Below are positions 43,452 through 50,064 of a DNA stretch of 64,000 nucleotides, piece after piece; positions within the stretch are counted from its first letter, which is position 1; the number at the start of each line of letters is the position of its first letter. The stretch spans positions 101,841 to 165,840 of the forward strand of contig DJRT01000002.1 in the NCBI GenBank assembly GCA_002437905.1, given 5' to 3'. The translations under genes were made by a program, and so were the position numbers. Origin of the DNA: Ruminococcaceae bacterium UBA6353. Its GTDB lineage: Bacteria; Bacillota; Clostridia; Oscillospirales; Acutalibacteraceae. The notes under the pieces are model-generated. The model searched no databases. It was given only the letters and a program-made list of their open reading frames with translations, and was not told where the DNA came from.

Positions 43452-44546
43452 TTATTTCGCCTGTCCGGCACAGGAGGCCACAATGCGCTGCATTTCCTCC
43501 CAGTGCTGCTCCATTTCTGCCACCAGGCGAAACTGCGTGCGGCAGCGCACCAGATTGTGCTCCGGATACCGGGTCTTGAAGTAGGTATCCCCCTGCAGAT
43601 AATCCGTAAGGAAGCGCATACCGCATTCCAGCGTCATCATCTTGGCACCAACTGGCAGGTTTTCCACCTCTGCCGGCGTCAGCGTGCCGGCGCAGCCAGC
43701 CAAAAAGCCGCGGGTATAGGTGGTGAACAGGGGCAGATCAAAATGCACCTTGTCCAGATCCGGCTCATCCTCTGCCGCCGTGCTGGCGCCGAAACGGATG
43801 GAATCACCGAAATCGTTGACGGCATAGCCGGGCATCACCGTATCCAGGTCGATCACGCACACCGGCTCACGGGTAGCTTCATCCAGCATCACATTGTTCA
43901 GCTTTGTGTCGTTGTGGGTCACCTTCAACGGCAGCACACCGGCCGCCCGCTGCTCCTCCAGCCGGGACATGAACTCCCGGCGCGCCTGCACAAAGGCAAT
44001 CTCCTCCGCAGCCGTCCCCGCACGGCCCGCCGCATCGGCCTCCACCGCCCGGCAAAAAGCCGCATACCGCACCGGCGTATTGTGAAAATCCGGGATTGTT
44101 TCGTGCAGCGTCTCCACCGGATACGCCTGCAGCAGCCGCTGGAATTGCCCAAAGGCCACAGCGCTTTCGTAAAAATCATGCTCATTTTCCGCCTTATCCA
44201 GAGAAACGGCATGCGTGACGAAATCGTACAGCCGCCACACATCGCCTTCCGCCGTGCGGTAGTATTTTTCCCCGTCGCGGCAGGGCACCAGGTGCAGTGT
44301 GCCACGCCGGGCGTCCTTGCCGGCCGCCGTCAGCTTATGGGAAAGGTAGTCCGTCACGCCGATAATGTTCTCCATCACCTGCTCCGGATGCGGAAACACA
44401 TGGCGGTTGACCCGCTGGAGGATATACAGCGGCATTTCCGCCGTACGCACCAGGTAGGTATCGTTGATGTGGCCATTGCCATACGGGGCAATGGTCACGG
44501 CCGTTTCCGGCACGGTAAAGTGCCGATAAATTGCTTCCAGTTCCAT
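43452..44546 (-). CDS. N-acetylhexosamine 1-kinase-like phosphotransferase (APH fold)
   Basis: The 364-residue protein has the aminoglycoside-phosphotransferase fold: PYGNGHINDTYLV near 22, the catalytic loop VTHNDTKLNNVMLD near 210 and metal aspartate in VIDLDTVMPGYAVNDFGD near 232. Length and loop match NahK, the bifidobacterial kinase that starts GlcNAc/GalNAc salvage. It starts one base after the stop of a ROK glucokinase, and the operon is divergent from a PocR-AraC regulator, which supports sugar salvage. An alternative is another small-alcohol or sugar kinase. Confidence 0.72.
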   Translation of the reverse strand: MELEAIYRHFTVPETAVTIAPYGNGHINDTYLVRTAEMPLYILQRVNRHVFPHPEQVMENIIGVTDYLSHKLTAAGKDARRGTLHLVPCRDGEKYYRTAEGDVWRLYDFVTHAVSLDKAENEHDFYESAVAFGQFQRLLQAYPVETLHETIPDFHNTPVRYAAFCRAVEADAAGRAGTAAEEIAFVQARREFMSRLEEQRAAGVLPLKVTHNDTKLNNVMLDEATREPVCVIDLDTVMPGYAVNDFGDSIRFGASTAAEDEPDLDKVHFDLPLFTTYTRGFLAGCAGTLTPAEVENLPVGAKMMTLECGMRFLTDYLQGDTYFKTRYPEHNLVRCRTQFRLVAEMEQHWEEMQRIVASCAGQAK

Positions 44547-44547
44547 A

Positions 44548-45516
44548 TTATGCTCCCTCCTGCGCGGCGTGCAGCGCCGCGCCGATCACGCCGGCGTCAT
44601 TTTGCAGGGCAGCCGGTACAATCCGCGTTTTTCCCGGCAGAGAATGCAGCAGCGGATCCTGCATCACCAGCTCGGCAATGGGACGCACCAGGCGGTCGCC
44701 CTGCGCCGACATTCCGCCGCCGATGCACAGCACCTCCGGCTGCAGCAGCGTGATAACATCCGTTACCCCCACCGCAAAGCGGGCGACAAAGGCATCGAAC
44801 ACCCCCTGTGCTGCGGCATCCCCCTGATCCATTGCCGCAAACACGGTATAGCCGTTCACACCGCTTAGATTGCCTGCCACCTGCCACAGTGCACTTTCCG
44901 GGTAGCGCGCCATCGCAATGCGGGTCTCCCGGATCAGCGACCGCGCCGAACAGTAAGCCTCCAGGCAGCCGCGCTTGCCGCAGCCGCACGGTTCGCCGTT
45001 TGGTTCCACCGTGATGTGGCCGATCTCGGCCGCGGCGCCGTTCACGCCCTCCACAATGCGGCCGTTCATCACAATGCCGCCGCCGATGCCGGTGCCGATG
45101 GTCACCATCGCCAGTGAATGACACCCCCGGCCGGCGCCAACCAGCGCCTCAGCCAGCGCGGCGGCATTGGCATCATTGCAGACGGCCGCCGGCAGCGGAA
45201 GCCCCTGCTGCTGCAGACACTCCTCCAGCACCGCCCGCAGATCCACGCAGGTAAAGCCGAGATTGACAGCACTGCGCACCACGCCCCCGGCCACAAGGCC
45301 GGGACAGGCCGCGCCCACGCAGGCAAAATCCGCCGCCTGCAGCCCGTTTCTCTCCATCAGCCGGCAGCACGCCGCCGCAATATCCCCGCACAGCGCGGCC
45401 GCCGGGCGCGGCGCCGCCGTGGGAAAGCTCTCTTTATCCTGCACCGTGCCATCGGCACACACAATGCCCACAACCACATTTGTGCCGCCGATGTCCACAC
45501 CAAAATACCGTTGCAT
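44548..45516 (-). CDS. ROK family glucokinase/hexosamine kinase
   Basis: The 322-residue protein has the ATP motif FGVDIGGTNVVVG, catalytic aspartate in VCNDANAAALAEALVGAGRG near 113 and TIGTGIGGGIVMNG near 139. The complete zinc motif GHITVEPNGEPCGCGKRGCLE (in two parts, about 165-185) is also present. It therefore looks like an active glucokinase, ManNAc or GlcNAc kinase. GGAGG precedes the ATG at 45516. It is first in the operon with the hexosamine 1-kinase-like gene. Confidence 0.9.
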   Translation of the reverse strand: MQRYFGVDIGGTNVVVGIVCADGTVQDKESFPTAAPRPAAALCGDIAAACCRLMERNGLQAADFACVGAACPGLVAGGVVRSAVNLGFTCVDLRAVLEECLQQQGLPLPAAVCNDANAAALAEALVGAGRGCHSLAMVTIGTGIGGGIVMNGRIVEGVNGAAAEIGHITVEPNGEPCGCGKRGCLEAYCSARSLIRETRIAMARYPESALWQVAGNLSGVNGYTVFAAMDQGDAAAQGVFDAFVARFAVGVTDVITLLQPEVLCIGGGMSAQGDRLVRPIAELVMQDPLLHSLPGKTRIVPAALQNDAGVIGAALHAAQEGA

Positions 45517-45550
45517 GATCTTCCTCCGTTTTCATTGTTCAATTGCTCCT

Positions 45551-45579
45551 ATTTTACCATATTCCTCTTGATTTTTCAA
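45551..45579 (-). promoter_or_regulatory. Promoter of the ROK-hexosamine kinase operon
   Basis: The minus strand reads TTGAAA, 17 bp, TAAAAT, 34 bases before the ROK start. Confidence 0.8.
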
Positions 45580-45589
45580 GGAATAGCTG

Positions 45590-45616
45590 TTACACTGATG
45601 GTGAAAATCGTATAAT
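45590..45616 (+). promoter_or_regulatory. Probable promoter of the PocR-AraC regulator
   Basis: A perfect TATAAT at 45611-45616 lies 28 bases before the start. The best -35 is TTACAC with a short 15-bp spacer, so it may be weak or activator-dependent. It is divergent from the kinase operon promoter, with about 10 bp between them. Confidence 0.5.
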
Positions 45617-45644
45617 TTCGACAAAGCTGAGGAGCGTTGCTGCG

Positions 45645-46469
45645 ATGGCCATTGATATGCCGATCCTGCGTCTGCTGCAGGATTTCCACCGTGTTACCGG
45701 TGCCCATCTGTCCATGTATGACCCCGATTTCCAGGTGCTGGCCTTTTATCCGGCAAAGGGCGTGCTTTTCTGCCGTGCACTGCAGATCGACCCGCACGCC
45801 AGGGAATGCTGCCTGAAAAATGACCACGAAGCCTTCGCCAAGGTGCAGGAGACCGGCCAGCCGTATGTATACCGCTGCCACTGCGGCCTGACAGAAATCG
45901 TTGCCCCTCTTTACCACTACGGGCAGCTTTCCGGCTATGTGATGATGGGCCAGATCACCGACCAGAACCCCGAAAGCCTGGAACGCATACGCAAGCTGGC
46001 CGGCCGCTTTGAGCAGGGGGAGCTGCCGGCGGTCGATCTGTGCAACACCATCCCCCGCATTGACGAAAAGACACTGCAAAGCTTCATCAACATCCTGTGC
46101 ATTGTCGCCGAATATCTGACCCAATCGCACGCCATACGGCCAAAGCGCGAAGAGCTGGCCACCAGCATCCGCCGCTATATTGAGCGGCATTATGCCGAAA
46201 ACCTGAAAATTGAAACACTGTGCACGGTTTTCGCCTGCAGCCGCGGCACGCTGGCCCGGCACTTCCACCAGCAATTCGGGCAGACGATATCGGCCTACCT
46301 GAACGAATACCGCTTGCATGTGGCGGCCGAGCAGCTGGCCTGTACCGATAAAAGCGTGAAGGAGATCACCTATGGCTGCGGCTTCACCGACCAAAACTAT
46401 TTTGCCAAGGTCTTTCAGAAGCAGTACGGCTGCAGCCCCTCCCGCTACCGCGCACAGCACAACAAATAA
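45645..46469 (+). CDS. AraC family regulator with PocR sensor domain
   Basis: The 274-residue protein has an N-terminal PocR-type ligand domain (about 5-165; cysteine-rich CCLKNDHEAF, YRCHCGLTEIVAPL, GYVMMGQI) and two C-terminal AraC helix-turn-helix units (about 175-272) ending in the signature FTDQNYFAKVFQKQYGCSPSRYR. PocR domains bind small hydrocarbon derivatives such as diols. It is divergent from the sugar kinase operon and probably controls it. GAGGAG lies ten bases before the ATG. Confidence 0.9.
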   Translation: MAIDMPILRLLQDFHRVTGAHLSMYDPDFQVLAFYPAKGVLFCRALQIDPHARECCLKNDHEAFAKVQETGQPYVYRCHCGLTEIVAPLYHYGQLSGYVMMGQITDQNPESLERIRKLAGRFEQGELPAVDLCNTIPRIDEKTLQSFINILCIVAEYLTQSHAIRPKREELATSIRRYIERHYAENLKIETLCTVFACSRGTLARHFHQQFGQTISAYLNEYRLHVAAEQLACTDKSVKEITYGCGFTDQNYFAKVFQKQYGCSPSRYRAQHNK

Positions 46470-46488
46470 ATTTTTTTGAAAAAAGGGC

Positions 46489-46518
46489 TTGACAATCCAG
46501 TATACCGCATGGTATACT
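46489..46518 (+). promoter_or_regulatory. Promoter of the DUF3793-flavodoxin operon
   Basis: A perfect TTGACA, an 18-bp spacer and TATACT lie about 190 bases before the DUF3793 start. Two palindromes overlap or abut it. Confidence 0.85.
46499..46518 (+). promoter_or_regulatory. Palindrome covering spacer and -10
   Basis: AGTATACC-GCAT-GGTATACT is a perfect 8-bp inverted repeat with a 4-base centre that ends exactly with the -10 hexamer. A protein bound there would block the promoter. It is unrelated in sequence to the next palindrome. Confidence 0.6.
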
Positions 46519-46524
46519 CTCTTC

Positions 46525-46548
46525 GTCGGTTAGCAATTGCTAACCGAC
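46525..46548 (+). promoter_or_regulatory. Operator 1: GTTAG-N6-CTAAC palindrome
   Basis: A perfect 24-base palindrome with core GTTAGCAATTGCTAAC starts 7 bases after the -10. The same core occurs at 46595-46610 and, with a diverged centre, upstream of the heavy-metal-binding gene at 47888. That points to one regulator for these units. Confidence 0.75.
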
Positions 46549-46581
46549 AGGGAGCGGACTTTTTCTGTTGGTACGCTTTTC

Positions 46582-46623
46582 TTTTTCATCCGCGGTTAGC
46601 GGCTGCTAACCGCGGATGAAAAA
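46582..46623 (+). promoter_or_regulatory. Operator 2 within a 19-bp perfect hairpin in the leader
   Basis: A perfect 19-bp inverted repeat with a GGCT loop contains the core GTTAG-N6-CTAAC as its apex. Its centre is 66 bp from operator 1. No T tract follows on the plus strand. It may be a second binding site, and as RNA it would form a very stable leader hairpin. Confidence 0.65.
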
Positions 46624-46709
46624 GCAGCGTTCGTGGAAGACTATCCATAAAGAAGTGAGCAAATCGCGTAAACCGCTCCGGTGTAATTTCAGATAAGGAG
46701 GAAAAAGCC

Positions 46710-47261
46710 GTGTCCGAAGAATCGCTGCTGCGCCACTGTTCCCCCACACTGGCCGGGATAAAAACCGGCAATATTCTCACCTGTGCCTACGCCGACGCGG
46801 CGGCCATGCGGGACAGCCTGCGCCGCTGGAACGGCCGGCTTGGCCGCAAGGGTCTGCGGGTCATCCCCCTGCGCTATCGCGACGGTCGGGCGCTGATCTA
46901 TGTTTACCGGCCGGCACAGCTGGCACGGGACCTGCAGCAAAGCGAGACCCGACGGCTGCTGCGGCAGCTTGGGTATCTGCCAACTTCGGCGGACGGCTAT
47001 ATCATGCAGCTGATCGGCCGCCTGAGTGAGGCACAGGAGTTTCCGCATGAGATCGGTCTGTTTATCGGCTATCCCCCGGAGGATGTGCGCGGCTTCATCC
47101 ACGACCGCCGGGAAGGATGCAAATGTGTCGGGTGCTGGAAGGTCTATGGCGACCCCCAGCAGGCGGAGCGGCTTTTTGCCAAATACCGCAAGTGCACGGC
47201 GGTGTACTGCCGCCAGCACGCCAATGGCAGGAGTGTCGAACAGCTCACGGTAGCTGGTTGA
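46710..47261 (+). CDS. DUF3793 family protein
   Basis: The 183-residue protein matches the DUF3793 pattern: CSPTLAGIKTGNILTC near 10, then EIGLFIGYPPEDVRGFI near 110 and the cysteine-containing CKCVGCWKVYGDPQQAERLFAKY near 135. The function is unknown; from memory the family often sits with flavodoxin and iron-transport genes, as it does with flavodoxin here. The start is a GTG at 46710 after AAGGAGG. The long 160-base leader carries a palindromic hairpin. Confidence 0.8.
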   Translation: MSEESLLRHCSPTLAGIKTGNILTCAYADAAAMRDSLRRWNGRLGRKGLRVIPLRYRDGRALIYVYRPAQLARDLQQSETRRLLRQLGYLPTSADGYIMQLIGRLSEAQEFPHEIGLFIGYPPEDVRGFIHDRREGCKCVGCWKVYGDPQQAERLFAKYRKCTAVYCRQHANGRSVEQLTVAG

Positions 47262-47291
47262 TATATTTTATACGAAAGGTTGGAATTGTAT

Positions 47292-47714
47292 ATGAGTAAA
47301 GTAGCGATTGTTTATTGGAGCGGCACCGGTAACACCGAGGCAATGGCACAGGCTGTGGCAGAAGGGGTCAAGGCCGCTGCCGGCGAGGCGGTACTGTTGA
47401 CCGCCGCCGAATTTGATGCCGGCATGGCCGACAGCTTTGATGCCATCGCCTTCGGCTGCCCGGCCATGGGCGCAGAGGAGCTGGAGGAGAGCGAGTTTGC
47501 TCCGATGTTTGCGGCCTGTGAGCCGAAGCTGAGCGGCAAAAAGCTTGGCTTGTTCGGCTCCTATGGCTGGGGCGATGGCGAATGGATGCGCACCTGGGAG
47601 GATACCTGCCGGGGCGACGGCGCCCAGGTGATCGGTGAGCCGGTCATCTGCAATGAGGCTCCGGATGATGATGCCCTCAGCGCCTGCAAGGCGCTTGGCA
47701 CAGCGCTGGTTTAA
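47292..47714 (+). CDS. Flavodoxin
   Basis: Flavodoxin is a one-electron FMN carrier that replaces ferredoxin when iron is scarce. The 140-residue short-chain protein has the FMN phosphate loop WSGTGNTEAMAQ near 8, CPAMGAEELEE near 55 and GLFGSYGWGDGEWM near 85. The ATG at 47292 gives the usual MSKVAIVYWSGTGNT start; a TTG four codons upstream is possible. It follows DUF3793 by 30 bases in one operon. Confidence 0.95.
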   Translation: MSKVAIVYWSGTGNTEAMAQAVAEGVKAAAGEAVLLTAAEFDAGMADSFDAIAFGCPAMGAEELEESEFAPMFAACEPKLSGKKLGLFGSYGWGDGEWMRTWEDTCRGDGAQVIGEPVICNEAPDDDALSACKALGTALV

Positions 47715-47751
47715 CACACTTGCACACACCCGCGCCAAATACACCACAAAA

Positions 47752-47797
47752 GGCTCCGCACAGCAGACCGTCGCTGTGCGGAGCCGCTGTTTTTTTG
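47752..47797 (+). terminator. Terminator after flavodoxin
   Basis: A perfect 13-bp stem (GGCTCCGCACAGC and its complement) with an 8-base loop is followed by GCTG and eight T residues. Confidence 0.88.
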
Positions 47798-47850
47798 AAA
47801 AAACAACCTATAAAAAGAGCCTATGCCCGGAAAAACCTTTGGTACGCCTC

Positions 47851-47879
47851 TTGACAAATGCCCGGCGGCGTGCTATATT
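47851..47879 (+). promoter_or_regulatory. Promoter of the heavy-metal-binding protein gene
   Basis: A perfect TTGACA, 17 bp and TATATT lie 61 bases before the start at 47941. Confidence 0.82.
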
Positions 47880-47882
47880 GGT

Positions 47883-47908
47883 ATGCAGTTAGCAATAACT
47901 AACCGCAT
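47883..47908 (+). promoter_or_regulatory. Operator 3: GTTAG-N6-CTAAC palindrome
   Basis: ATGCAGTTAG and CTAACCGCAT form a 10-bp inverted repeat with one mismatch around CAATAA. The core matches operator 1 (GTTAG, CAAT centre, CTAAC) and again begins just after the -10. Confidence 0.7.
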
Positions 47909-47940
47909 AAAAAGAACCTGGCAAAAGGAGCGGATGCAAC

Positions 47941-48195
47941 ATGGTAAAAATGACACTGAAAATCGACGGTATGGCTTGCGGCATGTGTGAATCGCACATC
48001 AATGATGTGATCCGACAGAAATTTGCCGTAAAGAAGGTTTCCTCCTCCCACACCAAGGGCGAAACCGAGATCATTGCCGAGACCGCACTGGATGAGGAGG
48101 CCCTGCGCAAGGCGATCGGCGATACCGGCTACACCGTTGTGGCGGTAGAAACGGCGCCCTATGAGAAAAAAGGCTTTTCCCTGTTCCACCACTGA
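47941..48195 (+). CDS. Heavy-metal-associated (HMA) domain protein
   Basis: The 84-residue single HMA domain has the metal site GMACGMCESHIND (CxxC at residues 13 and 16) in a beta-alpha-beta-beta-alpha-beta fold, with a His-His C-terminus. Such proteins are CopZ-like metallochaperones or small metal sensors. No copper ATPase is adjacent. The shared operator suggests control together with DUF3793-flavodoxin. AAAGGAG lies ten bases before the ATG. Confidence 0.88.
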   Translation: MVKMTLKIDGMACGMCESHINDVIRQKFAVKKVSSSHTKGETEIIAETALDEEALRKAIGDTGYTVVAVETAPYEKKGFSLFHH

Positions 48196-48396
48196 TTAAA
48201 GCCGGAAGTAATCACTATTGGCACACTGATGCTCATAGACAGCTAACTCCCGCACCGCCCGGTGGAGCTGCTGCGCTGTATGGATGGTCGCGTTCCGCTC
48301 ATGCAGCCCGGTCTGCACCGGCACCGGAAGCGAGAGAAAATACCGACGGGTACTGCTGCTTTGCTGGATAAGCTGCTGCAGATCTGTATAGTACAT
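48196..48396 (-). CDS. Small conserved-looking protein (66 aa)
   Basis: The protein begins MYYTDLQQLIQQSSSTRRYFLSLP and is helical and polar without membrane segments. It resembles a group of short clostridial proteins that start with a YTDLxxLI...YFxSLP pattern, but I know no function. Its stop abuts the HMA gene stop. Its ribosome binding site (GGTGGGGGTG) lies in the arm of the hairpin at 48399-48443, so translation may depend on that structure. Confidence 0.55.
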   Translation of the reverse strand: MYYTDLQQLIQQSSSTRRYFLSLPVPVQTGLHERNATIHTAQQLHRAVRELAVYEHQCANSDYFRL

Positions 48397-48398
48397 GG

Positions 48399-48443
48399 AA
48401 ATTTCACACCCCCACCGATAGCCTCGGCGGGGGTGTGAAATTT
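48399..48443 (-). other. Long hairpin between C39-like gene and small ORF
   Basis: A perfect 15-bp stem (AAATTTCACACCCCC and its complement) plus an inner CCGA/TCGG stem spans the gap on the minus strand. It could terminate the peptidase transcript without a classical T tract, or sequester the ribosome binding site of the downstream 66-aa ORF. Confidence 0.6.
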
Positions 48444-48460
48444 ATACGCAGCAGTTTTTG

Positions 48461-49243
48461 TCAGCGGCGGCGGATGACCACTGCCTGTGAACCAAGTGCA
48501 CAAAAGCGCTGTTCACATAGTGCCTTTTCATAGGAAACCGCTGTACCGGTCTGCGGGTCATTGAACCAGTAGCGCTCTGCGTCATACCCGGTCAGGACAA
48601 GGCAGTGCTCCCCCGCCGGCCAGACCAGCTCACGGCCATCCGCAAGCTGCCAGCGGCTGCCCTGGCTGACCGGCCGCATATCCATGGTGGCCCAGACCAG
48701 CAGCGGTGCGCCCCGGTCGATGTAATCGCTGCAAAGCTGCGCCAGTGTGGCCCCCTTCAGGCGCTGCGCGGTACACAGGCGGCTGCCCTTGTTCACAGCG
48801 CGCACGATCACCGAGGCGAAACAGCCGTAGGCATTCTGGCTGAAAGGATCGCCGGCAAAGGCTTTATCGGGATCCGGACCGTACAGCACCCCGTTCTTCC
48901 AGTAGAATTGCTCACTGCAGGTCAGCCATTCACCGGCAAGGGCGGACGGGGTGATCGCTTCGCCATAGTATTGCAGCACCATGGCCGCCGCCGTGGCCTC
49001 GCAGCCGGTTGGCAGCTCCGGATACTGGCACAGCGCCGGCACCGACAGCCTCACGGACGCCTCCCCGGACGGCTGCGCGGTCTTATCCGCATGGATCTCC
49101 GCCTTATCGGCTTCGGCCGCCGGCACGGGCGCCTGCCCATCGGCAACCGCCGCCGTCAAAAAACCGCAGGCCACCGCCAGCACCACTGCCGCGCAAGCAA
49201 CGCCAAAGCCGCTGCGCCGCCGCTTTCTTCGCATTTTCTTCAT
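48461..49243 (-). CDS. Secreted C39-like cysteine peptidase domain protein
   Basis: The 260-residue protein has a basic N-terminus and a signal or anchor segment (about 12-34), then a papain-like Peptidase_C39_2 domain. The nucleophile is cysteine 81 in LPTGCEATAAAMVLQYYG, the histidine is in GEHCLVLTGYD near 216, and the Asp/Asn box is WFNDPQTG near 228. It is probably secreted or membrane-anchored and acts on peptides or the wall. It is last in line after the two-component operon and has its own repeat-containing promoter. Confidence 0.85.
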   Translation of the reverse strand: MKKMRRKRRRSGFGVACAAVVLAVACGFLTAAVADGQAPVPAAEADKAEIHADKTAQPSGEASVRLSVPALCQYPELPTGCEATAAAMVLQYYGEAITPSALAGEWLTCSEQFYWKNGVLYGPDPDKAFAGDPFSQNAYGCFASVIVRAVNKGSRLCTAQRLKGATLAQLCSDYIDRGAPLLVWATMDMRPVSQGSRWQLADGRELVWPAGEHCLVLTGYDAERYWFNDPQTGTAVSYEKALCEQRFCALGSQAVVIRRR

Positions 49244-49277
49244 ATGAAAAGCCCTCCCTTACACCAGGTTTGTACCC

Positions 49278-49331
49278 AGTATACGGGAGGGATGTATCCT
49301 GCCTGTCTCACAGGTGTATCCAAGCTGTATC
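49278..49331 (-). promoter_or_regulatory. C39-like gene promoter with four 11-bp-phased TGTATC repeats
   Basis: The minus strand has -10 TATACT (49278-49283) with no recognisable -35. Starting 9 bp upstream are TGTATC (plus-strand reading) at 49293, TGTCTC at 49304, TGTATC at 49315 and TGTATC at 49326, exactly 11 bp apart. Such direct repeats in place of a -35 are typical binding sites of OmpR-type activators. Confidence 0.72.
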
Positions 49332-49347
49332 GTTTATCGCGGTTTTC

Positions 49348-50064
49348 TCAGAAAACATCATTTTCCACCTCTTTCACATCGCTGTACCACTGCAGCCATG
49401 CGCTCCAGTAGTAGTCGTTTTTCACATCGGGGTAAATATGCGTACCGGCAGCGATCCTGTTATTGTTATCAAAGCTGTACTGAGAAGAATTCAGGCCAAG
49501 CTTTCCGGCAAAATAGCTGTCTGCTGCTTCGTGCACTTCCGAAAAATGCCCATCCAGTTCTGCAAGATCCGAACTGACCGCATTGCTTTCGAGGAAAAGC
49601 AGCGTAAGCGTGCGTGTCTCAAAGCTCAGCATCAGGTAGGTGTCGTCCGCCAGGAACCCCACCTCCACCAGCCGCAGTGCCACCGGACGGCCATTCCACA
49701 GCGTGACGACTGTTTTTTCCAGGCAGGCGGTCGGTTTTCCGTCCGTCGCCACCGTTTTCAGCGTCTGCAGCAGCTGGTCACTGCTGTCCGCAAACACCCG
49801 CTCCAGCATGTGGCAGGTCTCCTGCCGGTACGCATCGTCAGCTTGGTCACCGTTGGTGAAATTGTAGGGGTCGATCTCGCCGCTGCAATACAGCTGCGCA
49901 ACCTCACGGTCGGTGATCTCGGCCGCCGTGCCGGCCTCATAGCTCCATGCGGTACGCCCGCCGGCCGCGCCGGCACGGGCATCCCATGCGGGCGGCAGCA
50001 GGATGACGCCCACCGTCAGCAGGCACAGCAGCAGCGCCGGCAAAAGCTTCTTCATCCATCGCAT
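49348..50064 (-). CDS. Secreted protein of unknown function in the two-component operon
   Basis: The 238-residue protein has a signal peptide or anchor (about 4-28, KKLLPALLLCLLTVGVILLP) and a mixed alpha/beta extracytoplasmic domain without a motif I recognise. It overlaps the sensor kinase stop and has GAGGTG upstream of the ATG at 50064, so it is co-translated with the kinase. This position suggests an accessory or ligand-binding partner of the sensor, like proteins encoded with some cell envelope stress kinases. That role is inference. Confidence 0.75.
   Translation of the reverse strand: MRWMKKLLPALLLCLLTVGVILLPPAWDARAGAAGGRTAWSYEAGTAAEITDREVAQLYCSGEIDPYNFTNGDQADDAYRQETCHMLERVFADSSDQLLQTLKTVATDGKPTACLEKTVVTLWNGRPVALRLVEVGFLADDTYLMLSFETRTLTLLFLESNAVSSDLAELDGHFSEVHEAADSYFAGKLGLNSSQYSFDNNNRIAAGTHIYPDVKNDYYWSAWLQWYSDVKEVENDVF

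Noticed and set aside
46616..46696. 26-codon ORF (MKKQRSWKT...) in the leader of the DUF3793 operon, as a possible leader peptide
   Set aside because: Its ATG lies inside the right arm of the 19-bp hairpin, there is no ribosome binding site, and the composition gives no hint of an attenuator (no run of regulatory codons).
49293..49331. Tandem repeats considered as a small CRISPR or satellite
   Set aside because: The units are only 6 conserved bases in an 11-bp period and are repeated at another promoter with the same spacing to the -10, which fits transcription-factor sites.
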